DNA of 64,000 bases from JAOUJD01 sp963811265. GTDB taxonomy: Bacteria; Pseudomonadota; Gammaproteobacteria; Burkholderiales; Burkholderiaceae_F. Each line of letters begins with the position of its first letter. Position 1 is the first letter of the stretch. This document shows positions 46,543 through 55,700 of the stretch, in pieces. The DNA lies in assembly GCA_963811265.1 (NCBI GenBank), contig CAWEQS010000008.1:7895-71894 (forward strand). Direction: 5' to 3'. The position numbers and the translations under genes are program-made. The notes under the pieces are model-generated. The model worked only from the letters and a program-made list of their open reading frames with translations, was not told the DNA's origin and did no database searches.

Positions 46543-47079
46543 CTACCTCACGAGCGAAGCGCGGCCGGCTTCATCGAAGTCGACCTGCACGGCGCCGTCC
46601 TCGTTGACGAGTTCCAGCCGCCACCGCGGCTGGATCCATTCGCGCGCGACCGCGACCCTCACCGGCGGCGCGCCAGGCCCGAGCAGGACCTGTGCGGGCT
46701 GCGGGCCGCCGCCGTCGAGCACGGCGACCCGGCTCATCGGCTTCTCCCAGCGACGCTCGCGCAGCAGGTCGTCGGTGGTCAGGAGTTGCCGTTCGCCACC
46801 CACTTCGGTGATGAAGCGATAGCCGGACAGATCCGCCTCCCACGCGATGGGCTGCTGGCGGATGCGGGCCTCGTCGGCGGCGAGGCCCATCAACTGTCCC
46901 ACGCGAAGCGCTTCGCGCTGCAGTTGCTGGCGCGGGTCCGGCGTGATGTTGATCGAAACGAGCGAAAGGAGGATCCCCGCCAGGACGATGACGACCAGCA
47001 TCTCCAGCAAAGTGAATCCCGCGCAGCGCCGTGCGCCCGCGGGCCGGGGGAGTTGACCGGCGGCGACTACAGTGCCCAC
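46543..47079 (-). CDS. gspH: type II secretion minor pseudopilin GspH
   Basis: 178 aa. The prepilin motif is CAGFTLLEMLVVIVLAGILL after a leader of about 21 residues, longer than usual. The following helix and beta sheet (LMGLAADEARIRQQPIAWEA) fit GspH. The chosen ATG overlaps the end of gspG by 13 bases; a shorter start is not available in frame before the prepilin motif. Confidence 0.9.
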   Translation of the reverse strand: MGTVVAAGQLPRPAGARRCAGFTLLEMLVVIVLAGILLSLVSINITPDPRQQLQREALRVGQLMGLAADEARIRQQPIAWEADLSGYRFITEVGGERQLLTTDDLLRERRWEKPMSRVAVLDGGGPQPAQVLLGPGAPPVRVAVAREWIQPRWRLELVNEDGAVQVDFDEAGRASLVR

Positions 47080-47501
47080 GACCCGATGTCGGCGTCCGGG
47101 CCTTCGCCGCCGTTGGTCTTGTCGCGGCCGAGCGAGAACACGTCGATCTCGCTGCGCATGCCGGGGCTCAGATACTTGTACGGCTCGCCCCAGGGGTCGG
47201 TCGGCACGCTGGAACGCTCGATGTAGCCGCCCTGCTTCCAGTTGCTCGGCACCGGCTCGACCGTGGGCTTGGAGATCAGCGCCTGCAGTCCCTGTTCCGT
47301 CGTGGGATACCGGCCGTTGTCGAGCCGATACAGCTTGAGCGCCTGCATCAGCGATGCGATGTCCTGCTTTGCCGCCGCGATCTTCGCGTCGTCGGTGCGG
47401 CCGACCACGCGCGGAACGATGAGGGCGGCAAGGACGCCGAGGATCGTGATCACGACCATGATCTCGATCAGCGTGAATCCGCGCGCAAGACGCGAACGCA
47501 T
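47067..47501 (-). CDS. gspG: type II secretion major pseudopilin GspG
   Basis: 144 aa from this start. RSRLARGFTLIEIMVVITIL is the major pseudopilin leader, cleaved after Gly8; then the GspG body: GRTDDAKIAAAKQDIASLMQ, YRLDNGRYPTTEQGLQALIS, and the calcium-site tail region SLGRDKTNGGEGPDADIGSW. I chose the start giving the usual 8-residue leader; in-frame ATGs at 47537 and 47546 would lengthen it to 20-23 residues and cannot be excluded, as no start has a clear Shine-Dalgarno sequence. First gene of the minus-strand gsp run. Confidence 0.92.
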   Translation of the reverse strand: MRSRLARGFTLIEIMVVITILGVLAALIVPRVVGRTDDAKIAAAKQDIASLMQALKLYRLDNGRYPTTEQGLQALISKPTVEPVPSNWKQGGYIERSSVPTDPWGEPYKYLSPGMRSEIDVFSLGRDKTNGGEGPDADIGSWAL

Positions 47502-47546
47502 CGCGACGATGGGGTGCGTGTAACGAAGGGAGTTCATCGAAGTCAT

Positions 47547-47774
47547 CTGACCGCTATCCGAAACGAAACGTATGAGAGCTTGAAGATGTGCGCCGAACGC
47601 GTTGAACTTTCTTGATTTTCCGCCGCGCACACCGAGGGTGTGGGGGATATTATCAACGGCAGATGGCAGTCTTGCCTCATGGAAGCGGGATATTTGCGCT
47701 CGGCTAATGGATGAGGATGAAACGGACGCGTCGGCGAATGGGCGCATGATGCGCGGCTCCCCGTTGGACACGAA
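47547..47774. promoter_or_regulatory. divergent gspG/gspC intergenic region
   Basis: About 230 bases without a gene. It must hold the promoters of gspG-F (leftward) and gspC (rightward). It is more AT-rich than its surroundings (for example GGGGATATTATCAACGG near 47645), but I cannot assign clear -35/-10 boxes. Confidence 0.4.
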
Positions 47775-48380
47775 ATGCTGAAAAAGTTTGCCGCCGCGGC
47801 GGTCCATCTGGTCTTCTTCGCCTTGGTGATGGCGATCGCAGCCTACTGGGGCGTTCGCATCTTCACGCCGGCGCCGACGGCTGCGCCGCCGCCGATTGCC
47901 CCCCCGCCGCTGCGCGACCCGGACCCGGTGGCCGTGGCGCGCATGTTCGGGAAGGTGGAGCGGGTCCAGGCGGCGACTTCGAACATCCAGGCCATTGGAG
48001 CGTACTCGGCGGGCAAGGACTCCAGCGCCGTGCTGTCGGTCGACGGCCGGCCGGCGCGCGTGTTCCTGCTGGGGCAGGAAGTCGCGCCCGGCCTGAAGCT
48101 GGCCGAGGTTGGGCCGGAGACGGTCGTGCTCGAGTCCGGTGGCGCGCGCCAGGAGCTCCGCCTGCCCCCGCGTGCCATGGCAGCGTTCGGGGGTGCTCCG
48201 CCCCCGCCCAATTTCACTCTCCAGGGCAACATGCTCACGGCCCCCAGCGCCGGCGCGCCGCCAGGCGGGCGTCCGGCCGGTGGCGCACCGGGGCAGTTGC
48301 CGCAGCCGCCACAACCCCAGCCTCCTCAGCCGGCAACGCCGGCTGCGCCTCCCGGCGCGCCGCCAGCGCAGACTCAGTAG
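47775..48380 (+). CDS. gspC: type II secretion protein GspC-like
   Basis: 201 aa. One N-terminal membrane helix (AVHLVFFALVMAIAAYWGVR), a homology-region-like domain (VQAATSNIQAIGAYSAGKDS, RPARVFLLGQEVAPGLKLAE) and a proline-rich tail instead of the usual PDZ or coiled-coil C-terminus. GspC connects the inner platform to GspD. Divergent from the other gsp genes, a common betaproteobacterial arrangement. Confidence 0.85.
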   Translation: MLKKFAAAAVHLVFFALVMAIAAYWGVRIFTPAPTAAPPPIAPPPLRDPDPVAVARMFGKVERVQAATSNIQAIGAYSAGKDSSAVLSVDGRPARVFLLGQEVAPGLKLAEVGPETVVLESGGARQELRLPPRAMAAFGGAPPPPNFTLQGNMLTAPSAGAPPGGRPAGGAPGQLPQPPQPQPPQPATPAAPPGAPPAQTQ

Positions 48381-48444
48381 CGAGCTGTTGCAGCGGTAAG
48401 CAAAGGTAACGTCTGTCGACATCCGCCGGCCAGCGGCGTTGAAT

Positions 48445-48471
48445 GAGCATCACCCCAAGCAGGAGATGCTC
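48445..48471 (+). promoter_or_regulatory. hairpin beside the ribosome binding site of the EF-hand gene
   Basis: GAGCATC (48445-48451) and GATGCTC (48465-48471) form a perfect 7-bp stem. The Shine-Dalgarno AGGAG (48461-48465) lies at the loop/stem edge, 8 bases before the ATG at 48474, so folding could limit ribosome access. A regulatory role is inference. Confidence 0.4.
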
Positions 48472-48473
48472 GA

Positions 48474-49358
48474 ATGAAACGCTCGCTGATCGCTGTCGCG
48501 GCTGCAGTCTCGCTGACTGCCTTGTCCGCTGTTGCTCAACAAACACCACCCGCCCAAACAGGCCCGGGCATGGGCCAGGGTATGGGGCCGGGCATGGGCC
48601 AGGGTATGGGCCCGGGCATGGGCCAGGGAACGGGCCCGATGCAAGGCCCGATGGCAGGATCCATGCACGGCGGAATGCACGGGCATGGCGGCTGGATGAG
48701 GGGGCAGGGATTCGCCCAGCTCGACACCGACAAGGACGGCAAGATTTCGAAAGAAGAGATGGCGGCCCAGTTCGACCGGCTCGACACCAACAAGGACGGC
48801 TTCCTGTCGCGCGAGGAGTTGATCGCCGCGCGTGGGCAGTTCGCCCGCCAGCACTCGCGGCTGGACGTCAACGGCGACGGGCTCGTCTCCCGCGAGGAGG
48901 CGAAGGGTTCGCCGCAGCTGTCGCAGAACTTCGACGCGGTCGACAGCAACAAGGACGGCCAGTTGTCTCGCGACGAGATCCACGCCTATCGGGTGGCGCA
49001 CGGCGGCGAAGGATTCGCGCGTCTTGACGCCAACAAGGACGGTGTTGTCAGCCGGGACGAAGCGAAGTCCGCGCCGCGCCTGGCGTCGAACTTCGACACA
49101 CTCGATTCGAACAAGGACGGGCAGTTGTCGCGCGACGAACTACGCAGCGCGTGGGCGGGGCAACGCCATCACCACGGGCCGCGCATCGACACCAACGGAG
49201 ACGGGCAGATCTCGCGGGACGAAGCGAAAGCAGCGCCGAGGCTGTCGCAGAACTTCGACGCGATCGATGCGAACAAGGACGGCTCCTTGTCCCGCGACGA
49301 GCTGCACGCGTGGCACCGTGCCCAGAGCCCGACCGCGACCGCGCCGGTCAAGCCCTGA
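48474..49358 (+). CDS. exported protein with eight EF-hand loops and a Gly/Met repeat
   Basis: 294 aa. Signal peptide ending SAVAQ; then a GPGMGQGM-type repeat (about residues 30-60) and a His/Gly/Met stretch. Eight EF-hand loops follow, at D84, D104, D131, D157, D185, D211, D239 and D265, of the form DTDKDGKISKEE / DSNKDGQLSRDE, with nearly all chelating positions kept. Calcium binding outside the cytoplasm is expected; the Met/His-rich part might also bind copper. It follows gspC by 93 bases on the same strand and could be a secretion substrate or accessory, which is inference. AGGAG precedes the ATG. Confidence 0.9.
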   Translation: MKRSLIAVAAAVSLTALSAVAQQTPPAQTGPGMGQGMGPGMGQGMGPGMGQGTGPMQGPMAGSMHGGMHGHGGWMRGQGFAQLDTDKDGKISKEEMAAQFDRLDTNKDGFLSREELIAARGQFARQHSRLDVNGDGLVSREEAKGSPQLSQNFDAVDSNKDGQLSRDEIHAYRVAHGGEGFARLDANKDGVVSRDEAKSAPRLASNFDTLDSNKDGQLSRDELRSAWAGQRHHHGPRIDTNGDGQISRDEAKAAPRLSQNFDAIDANKDGSLSRDELHAWHRAQSPTATAPVKP

Positions 49359-49375
49359 TCACGTTTGTTGAACCG

Positions 49376-49405
49376 AAGCCCGCCGACCCGCGCGCCGGCG
49401 GGCTT
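49376..49405. terminator. bidirectional intrinsic terminator
   Basis: AAGCCCGCCG and CGGCGGGCTT form a perfect 10-bp stem with a 10-base loop, followed by TTT on the plus strand and by TTC on the minus. It sits in the 71-base gap between the convergent EF-hand and hppD genes. Confidence 0.8.
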
Positions 49406-49429
49406 TGCGCATTGGGTGCATGGACCGTC

Positions 49430-50596
49430 TCAGGCGGGCGCCTTCGCGTCGCCCGGCTTCAACACTCCGCGCCGGATCTGGTCGAGCTCGATCGACTCGA
49501 ACAGCGCGCGGAAGTTGCCTTCGCCGAAACCTTCGTCGCCTTTGCGCTGGATGATCTCGAAGAAGATCGGTCCGATCACCGTCTGCGTGAAGATCTGCAG
49601 CAGCAGTTCCGGGCTTCGGCCGGAGCCACTCGCGTGTGGCTCGCCTGCGGCTCGGGGAGCTCCCTCGTCGGTCGTGCCGTCGATCAGGATGCGCAGTTCG
49701 CGCAATGCGTCCAGGCTCTCGCCGTGCGCGGGCAATCGCTTGTCGATCAGGTCGTAGTACGCGTCGATGGTGTCCTGGAATGCGACGCCCTGGGACTTCA
49801 TTGCGCGCACGGTTCCGTAGATGTCGTCGGTCGCCAGTGCGACATGCTGGATTCCTTCCCCGTGATACAGGTCGAGGTACTCGGCGATCTGGCTCTTGTC
49901 GTCTGAACTCTCGTTGATCGGGATGCGGATCCTGCCGCATGGGCTTGTCATCGCCTTGCTCTTGAGGCCGGTGAGCTTGCCTTCGATGTCGAAGTAGCGG
50001 ACCTCCCGGAAGTTGAAGAGCCGCTCGTAGAACTCGGCCCACTCGCGCATGCGGCCGCGGTGCACGTTGTGCGTCAGGTGGTCGATCGCAGTCAGGCCGC
50101 ATCCGGCGGGCGAAACTTCCGCTCCAGCCACGGGCTCGAAGTCGACGTCATAGATACTGATGTCGCCGATGCCGCCCGGCGTCACGCCGTTCTTCCCGCG
50201 CCACCGGTCGACGAAGTAGATCAGCGAGTCGCCGATGCCCTTGATCGCCGGAATGTTCAGTTCCATCGGCCCTGATTTCGAGTCGAATCCCCACGCGCCA
50301 AGATCCAGAGCCCTCCGGTAGGCGAGCGCCGCGTCCTGCACCCGGAACGCAATCGCGCAGATCGACGGTCCATGCAACCGTGCGAAGCGCTGCGCAAAGG
50401 AATCCGGCTCCGCGTTGATGATGAAGTTGACGCCGCCCTGCCTGTACAGCGTCACGTCCTTGTGGCGATGGCGGGCGATGGCAACGAATCCCATGCTCTC
50501 GAACAGGCGTCCGAGCGCGACGGGATCGGGTGCGGCGTATTCGATGAACTCGAAGCCGTCCGTTCCCATCGGGTTTTCCCACGGCGTGAACTTCAT
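49430..50596 (-). CDS. hppD: 4-hydroxyphenylpyruvate dioxygenase with internal insertion
   Basis: 388 aa. Fe(II) dioxygenase converting 4-hydroxyphenylpyruvate to homogentisate in tyrosine breakdown. The iron ligands are H173 (TAIDHLTHNV), H251 (GIQHVALATDD) and E347 (IFFEIIQRKG); the C-terminal GDEGFGEGNFRALFESIELD is typical. Between RILIDGT and LLLQIF, where homologues have a short tight loop, there is an in-frame insertion of about 22 residues (about 308-329) rich in Gly, Ala, Pro and Ser. All ligands are intact. ATG at 50596. Confidence 0.94.
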   Translation of the reverse strand: MKFTPWENPMGTDGFEFIEYAAPDPVALGRLFESMGFVAIARHRHKDVTLYRQGGVNFIINAEPDSFAQRFARLHGPSICAIAFRVQDAALAYRRALDLGAWGFDSKSGPMELNIPAIKGIGDSLIYFVDRWRGKNGVTPGGIGDISIYDVDFEPVAGAEVSPAGCGLTAIDHLTHNVHRGRMREWAEFYERLFNFREVRYFDIEGKLTGLKSKAMTSPCGRIRIPINESSDDKSQIAEYLDLYHGEGIQHVALATDDIYGTVRAMKSQGVAFQDTIDAYYDLIDKRLPAHGESLDALRELRILIDGTTDEGAPRAAGEPHASGSGRSPELLLQIFTQTVIGPIFFEIIQRKGDEGFGEGNFRALFESIELDQIRRGVLKPGDAKAPA

Positions 50597-50859
50597 TGCG
50601 GTCGGCTCCTGGCGTCACATCGATCGGAAAAGGGGCGAAGTATCCGGAACCGACACGACACCCGATTGCGAAATCGGCTCACCGAGCCTGCGTCGGCGCA
50701 ATATCATGCTTTATCCGGCCGAAATTGAGACTCGAGAAGCGCGGGAAGATGCCGATGGAGGATTTCGGGGCCCAGGGTACAAGGTTGGCCCGAGGTCGCT
50801 GCCCCTGAACGTGGTCCGTGCGGCTTGAGGATTGGACGAAACACCCCCAACTTCTGCTT
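50597..50859. other. intergenic region between hppD and a small membrane protein gene
   Basis: 263 bases. Divergent promoters for both neighbours must be here; I see no RNA gene and no convincing small reading frame. Confidence 0.4.
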
Positions 50860-51234
50860 ATGACTAGAAAGCCTGGTCCCCCGAGCAACGGCGAGCGCAT
50901 CTGGCGCGGGGCGATGTTCATCCTGAGCGCGGCCATGACCGCGTCGGCCCTCGTGGACTTCGAGGCCGGCCGGATGGGAAACGGGCTGGGCGACCTGGGT
51001 GCTTCTATCCTGATGCTGTCGATGATGGTTCAGTTCCCGTTTCTCCGGGCCGTCATCAAGGTCAGCGCGGAGCAGGACAAGGCCTCGCCAGAGCGGGTGC
51101 TCAAGCAGCGCGAGGAATTGATGAAGCAGGCCGAGCAGGTGCGCTCGGCCAACCCGTGGGCCGACTACGCCGGGCGAGCCGGCTGGGCGCTGCTGGCGAT
51201 CTCACTGATCCTTCGCATCGGCGGCGTCGCCTGA
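50860..51234 (+). CDS. small membrane protein, unknown function
   Basis: 124 aa. Not a family I recognise. Hydrophobic segments lie at about 18-34 (GAMFILSAAMTASALVDF), 44-62 (LGASILMLSMMVQFPFLRAV) and 108-122 (GWALLAISLILRIGGVA), with a charged helical stretch between (QDKASPERVLKQREELMKQA). No Shine-Dalgarno is visible for the ATG at 50860; an in-frame GTG at 50818 is an alternative. Confidence 0.6.
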   Translation: MTRKPGPPSNGERIWRGAMFILSAAMTASALVDFEAGRMGNGLGDLGASILMLSMMVQFPFLRAVIKVSAEQDKASPERVLKQREELMKQAEQVRSANPWADYAGRAGWALLAISLILRIGGVA

Positions 51235-51400
51235 CCCCTTCGGCTGGACCGGACGGCCTGTCTCCTGCCGTCCAGCGTGGATTTCCGCGCTCCAGGGCAT
51301 CCATCCTGCAGGCTGTCGCACCCCGCTACTGAAGGGTGCGCGCTTCCACGTAGAGTTCGAACGTGCGCAGGCTGCATGCTGCGGTCACTTCAGGACGATC

Positions 51401-52039
51401 ATGACAACCGATACGCCGGGCCCGCAGGGACCGGCACCCTCCAACGGGCAACCGCCGCAGGAGTCCACCGCGCGCCGCGTCTTCGCGGATGCCAGGGCGG
51501 GCGCGGCCGAGGCGGCGCGGGTGTCGGCGCCTGTCATCAGGAGCGTCGCGTCCCGACTCGGGGACTGGTTGGCGTCCGTCGGCTGGGGCAAGTTCTTCCT
51601 CGTCGCGGTGCTGCTCCTGATCCTGGGCGGGATCGCCACCAGCATCTTCTCCGATGAAGAGCGGGGGATCGTCGTTCGGTCGGCGGATCGTGTGAACGTC
51701 GACATTCGCGTCAGCGAGGACGGTGTCCGCATCGCCGCCCCCGAAGCGCCCGGTTCGGTCCCGGCCCCGCCTGCGCCGCCTCCACCACCGGGCCGCGCGG
51801 TCGTGCCGGAGCAGGGTCCGGCGAAGGGGCCCGAAAGAGGATCTGAGAAGCCGGCAGAGAAGGGGCCGGAGAACGCCCGGCCGTCGGGGGGGATGTCCAT
51901 CACCGAGAAGGGCATCCGCATCTTCGCCGACAAGGAAGGCAAGAAGGTTGCGGTGATCGTCGACGACAAGGGCGTGCGGGTGGAACGGGTGCCGGATAGC
52001 GCCGTCCCGGCCCCGGCGCCGGCGCCGGCGATGTCGTGA
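51401..52039 (+). CDS. membrane protein coupled to a LytS-type kinase, unknown function
   Basis: 212 aa. A cytoplasmic N-terminal part (about 1-65), one membrane helix (FFLVAVLLLILGGIATSIF), then two short related beta segments (VNVDIRVSEDGVRIAAPE and SITEKGIRIFADKEGKKVAV) separated by a Pro/Glu/Lys-rich linker. AGGA precedes the ATG. Its stop overlaps the GTG of the kinase gene, so the two are translationally coupled. The kinase itself has almost no sensor domain, so this protein may be the sensing partner (inference). Confidence 0.7.
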   Translation: MTTDTPGPQGPAPSNGQPPQESTARRVFADARAGAAEAARVSAPVIRSVASRLGDWLASVGWGKFFLVAVLLLILGGIATSIFSDEERGIVVRSADRVNVDIRVSEDGVRIAAPEAPGSVPAPPAPPPPPGRAVVPEQGPAKGPERGSEKPAEKGPENARPSGGMSITEKGIRIFADKEGKKVAVIVDDKGVRVERVPDSAVPAPAPAPAMS

Positions 52040-52980
52040 TCGAAGGCGATGGCAAGACGATCCGCATTCCGCGGGAGGTCGCCCAGGACCCCGAGAAATT
52101 CGCCGAAGCGCTCGACCACGCGCGCGACCAGATCGAGGCGATCGTGCAGGACCAGATCACCAAACAGGTGACGCGCGAAATGCGGCGCTACCGGGCGAAG
52201 GGCGGGGCCGACTGGCTCATGGGATTCGTGACCCTGCTGATCGTCACCGGCATCATCGTGAAGGTCGTGCTCGGCGGGAAGAAGAAGGCCGAGACGCGCG
52301 CCAAGGTGGCGACCGCCACCGCGGCCGAAGAGAGCCTGAAGCGGCAACTCGTCGAGGCGCAACTGAAGATGATGCAGGCGCAGGTCGAGCCGCACTTCCT
52401 CTTCAACACGCTGGCGTCCGTCGACTACCTGATCGAGACGGATCCCAGGACCGCGTCCAAGATGCAGAAGAACCTGATCCAGTACCTGCGGGCGGCGCTG
52501 CCCCAGATGCGCGAGGGATCGACGACGCTGGGCAAGGAAGTCCAGCTGTGCCGCGCGTTCCTCGAGATCCTGAAGTTCCGGATGGAAGACCGCCTGCAGT
52601 ACACGGTCATCGTGCCCCAGGGCCTGCAGTCGGCGCAGTTCCCGCCGATGATGCTGCAGTCGCTCGTCGAAAACTCGATCAAGCACGGCCTCGAGCCAAA
52701 GCCCGAAGGCGGATCCTTGACGATTTCCGCGGACATCGCCAACGGCAGGCTGCGCGTGACGGTGGCCGATACCGGGTTGGGATTCGCAGTTGCGGACCAG
52801 CCTGGGACGGGCGTGGGCCTCGCCAACGTGCGGGAGCGACTCGCGGCGCTCTACGGAGGCGCGGCGCGCCTCAGCATCGAAGCCAACTCGCCGACCGGCA
52901 CGATCGTGACCATCGAGGTTCCCTATTCGTTCGAAGCCGATGAGCCGTCGTTCAACCAAGGAGCCCCGCGGCCTGCCTGA
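52036..52980 (+). CDS. LytS/YehU-type sensor histidine kinase
   Basis: 314 aa. N-terminal cytoplasmic stretch, one membrane helix (about 60-80, LMGFVTLLIVTGIIVKVVLG), a coiled segment, then the His_kinase domain with H120 in QAQVEPHFLFNTLASVDYL and an HATPase domain with the N-box LVENSIKHGLEP and G-boxes ADTGLGFAV and GVGLANVRERL. GTG start at 52036 overlaps the upstream stop (GTGA). Partner of the LytTR regulator 25 bases downstream. Confidence 0.9.
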   Translation: MIEGDGKTIRIPREVAQDPEKFAEALDHARDQIEAIVQDQITKQVTREMRRYRAKGGADWLMGFVTLLIVTGIIVKVVLGGKKKAETRAKVATATAAEESLKRQLVEAQLKMMQAQVEPHFLFNTLASVDYLIETDPRTASKMQKNLIQYLRAALPQMREGSTTLGKEVQLCRAFLEILKFRMEDRLQYTVIVPQGLQSAQFPPMMLQSLVENSIKHGLEPKPEGGSLTISADIANGRLRVTVADTGLGFAVADQPGTGVGLANVRERLAALYGGAARLSIEANSPTGTIVTIEVPYSFEADEPSFNQGAPRPA

Positions 52981-53005
52981 CGAGGGCAGCCGATAGAATT
53001 GCGCG

Positions 53006-53767
53006 ATGACCACGGCGATCATTGCGGACGACGAGCGCTTGATGCGCGAGCAGTTGCGGACGCGCCTCGCGGAGGTGTGGCCGGAACTGCAGATCCTCGC
53101 CGAAGCGCGCAATGGCGAGGAAGCGGTCGCCGCGGTTAGCGAGCACAGGCCTGACCTCGCCTTCCTCGACATTCGCATGCCGGGCATGACCGGGATCGAA
53201 GCTGCCCGGGCGATCGGCGACGCGTGTCACATCGTCTTCATCACGGCCTACAACGAGTACGCGGTCGACGCGTTCGAGCATGGGGCGGTCGACTACGTAC
53301 TGAAGCCCGCCGAGCGCGAACGGCTCGAAGTGACGGTTGCCCGGCTGAAGAAGCGCTTGGGGACCAGACCAAGCGACCTCGGCGAACTGCTGGCGAAGCT
53401 GTCGGCCACGCTGGAAGGGGTCGGCGGAGGCTCCGGGAAGGCCCCGCTGCGGTGGATCCAGGCTAGTGTCGGCCAGCAGTTGCGGATGATCCCGGTGGCC
53501 GATGTGCTCTTCTTCACCTCCGACGAGAAGTACACCCGGGTGCAGACCGATGGCTTCGAGGCGCTTATCCGCAAGCCGATCAAGGAATTGGTGGAGGAAC
53601 TCGATCCCGAGCAGTTCTGGCAGATCCACCGGTCCACGATCGTCAACGCCAAGGCCATCGCCGGCATAACCCGGGACTTCCGGGGCCGCCAACTGGTGCT
53701 CGTGAAGGGCAGCAACGAGAAGCTCGAAGTGAGCCGAAATTACACCCATCTCTTCAAGCAGATGTGA
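53006..53767 (+). CDS. LytTR-family response regulator
   Basis: 253 aa. Receiver domain (about 1-118): acidic pair in IIADDERLMREQL, phosphoacceptor D55 in LAFLDIRMPGMTG, and the conserved Thr and Lys in FITAYNEYAVDAF and YVLKPAERER. The LytTR DNA-binding domain (about 148-253) has MIPVADVLFFTSDEKYTRVQ and WQIHRSTIVNAKAIAGITRD. Such regulators bind pairs of about 9-bp direct repeats; target genes are not evident here. Confidence 0.93.
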   Translation: MTTAIIADDERLMREQLRTRLAEVWPELQILAEARNGEEAVAAVSEHRPDLAFLDIRMPGMTGIEAARAIGDACHIVFITAYNEYAVDAFEHGAVDYVLKPAERERLEVTVARLKKRLGTRPSDLGELLAKLSATLEGVGGGSGKAPLRWIQASVGQQLRMIPVADVLFFTSDEKYTRVQTDGFEALIRKPIKELVEELDPEQFWQIHRSTIVNAKAIAGITRDFRGRQLVLVKGSNEKLEVSRNYTHLFKQM

Positions 53768-53942
53768 GCTGGCGGGCCTTTGAGCGCAAGCGTGCGCTTA
53801 CATCGAAAAGTCTTCCCGTCGGACTCGAAGCTCGGCTGCCCACCCAGGAGCATCTGGCGCAGCGCGCTGGCAGCGTCCGGGCGCGGATTCGGTTGCGTCG
53901 CGTCAGGCGTCTAGTGCACTGCCACAAATTCTCCCTCTCGGT

Positions 53943-53971
53943 TTGACAACCTGTTGTTGTCAAACCATAAT
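53943..53971 (+). promoter_or_regulatory. near-consensus sigma-70 promoter of the tRNA-tufB operon
   Basis: -35 TTGACA (53943-53948), 17-base spacer, -10 CATAAT (53966-53971), one mismatch from consensus. Transcription should start near 53978, just before tRNA-Tyr (53986). The -35 and spacer lie inside a perfect 11-bp inverted repeat (53940-53950 with 53956-53966). Confidence 0.75.
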
Positions 53972-53985
53972 TTGCGGTTCGCCGC

Positions 53986-54071
53986 GGAGGGGTGCCCGAG
54001 TGGTTAAAGGGGGCAGACTGTAAATCTGTTGGCTTACGCCTACGCTGGTTCGAATCCAGCCTCCTCCACCA
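53986..54071 (+). tRNA. tRNA-Tyr (anticodon GTA)
   Basis: Acceptor stem GGAGGGG/CTCCTCC, long variable arm, anticodon GTA in GACTGTAAATC, T arm GCTGG-TTCGAAT-CCAGC and an encoded CCA end. It is the first of three tRNA genes upstream of tufB. Confidence 0.97.
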
Positions 54072-54142
54072 ACATTTTCCCGTGCGCCGAGAGGCCGGAA
54101 GACGGGGCGGACAAAGGAAGAAAGACTTAGACAGTTCGTCGG

Positions 54143-54216
54143 GCGGGTGTAGCTCAATGGTAGAGCAGAAGCCTTCCAAGCTTACGACGAGGGTTCGATT
54201 CCCTTCACCCGCTCCA
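54143..54216 (+). tRNA. tRNA-Gly (anticodon TCC)
   Basis: Acceptor GCGGGTG/CACCCGC, D arm AGCTCAATGGTAGAGC, anticodon TCC in CCTTCCAAG, T loop TTCGATT, encoded CCA. Confidence 0.97.
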
Positions 54217-54323
54217 GATATTCACTAAGGACACGATCAAGAGAGAGCATCAGCGCGGCGATTCCGACACGGCACGTGGCGAGCCTGGAGGCCTGCCGAT
54301 GCTGTGAATTGGAGCGACGCGAG

Positions 54324-54398
<75 letters not shown>

Positions 54399-54460
54399 GA
54401 TAAGGCAGTGTCGTCACAAGCGACAACGCCGCAACCAGGAGAAGCAGTCAGGAGTCTGCG

Positions 54461-55651
<1,191 letters not shown>

Positions 55652-55661
55652 GGAGCTGACA

Positions 55662-55689
55662 CAGGATGCGGCCGGCCGGCCGCATCCTG
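55662..55689 (+). terminator. perfect 28-bp palindrome between tufB and tRNA-Trp
   Basis: Two 14-base arms, CAGGATGCGGCCGG and its exact complement, meet without a spacer, ten bases after the tufB stop. The RNA must form a very stable hairpin. No T-run follows, so it is more likely a 3'-end stabiliser or processing site than a complete terminator. Confidence 0.6.
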
Positions 55690-55700
55690 CCAGTGACGGT

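Noticed and set aside
53764..53946. 60-codon frame between the LytTR gene and tRNA-Tyr
   Set aside because: No ribosome site, Arg-rich composition, and it runs into the tRNA operon promoter.
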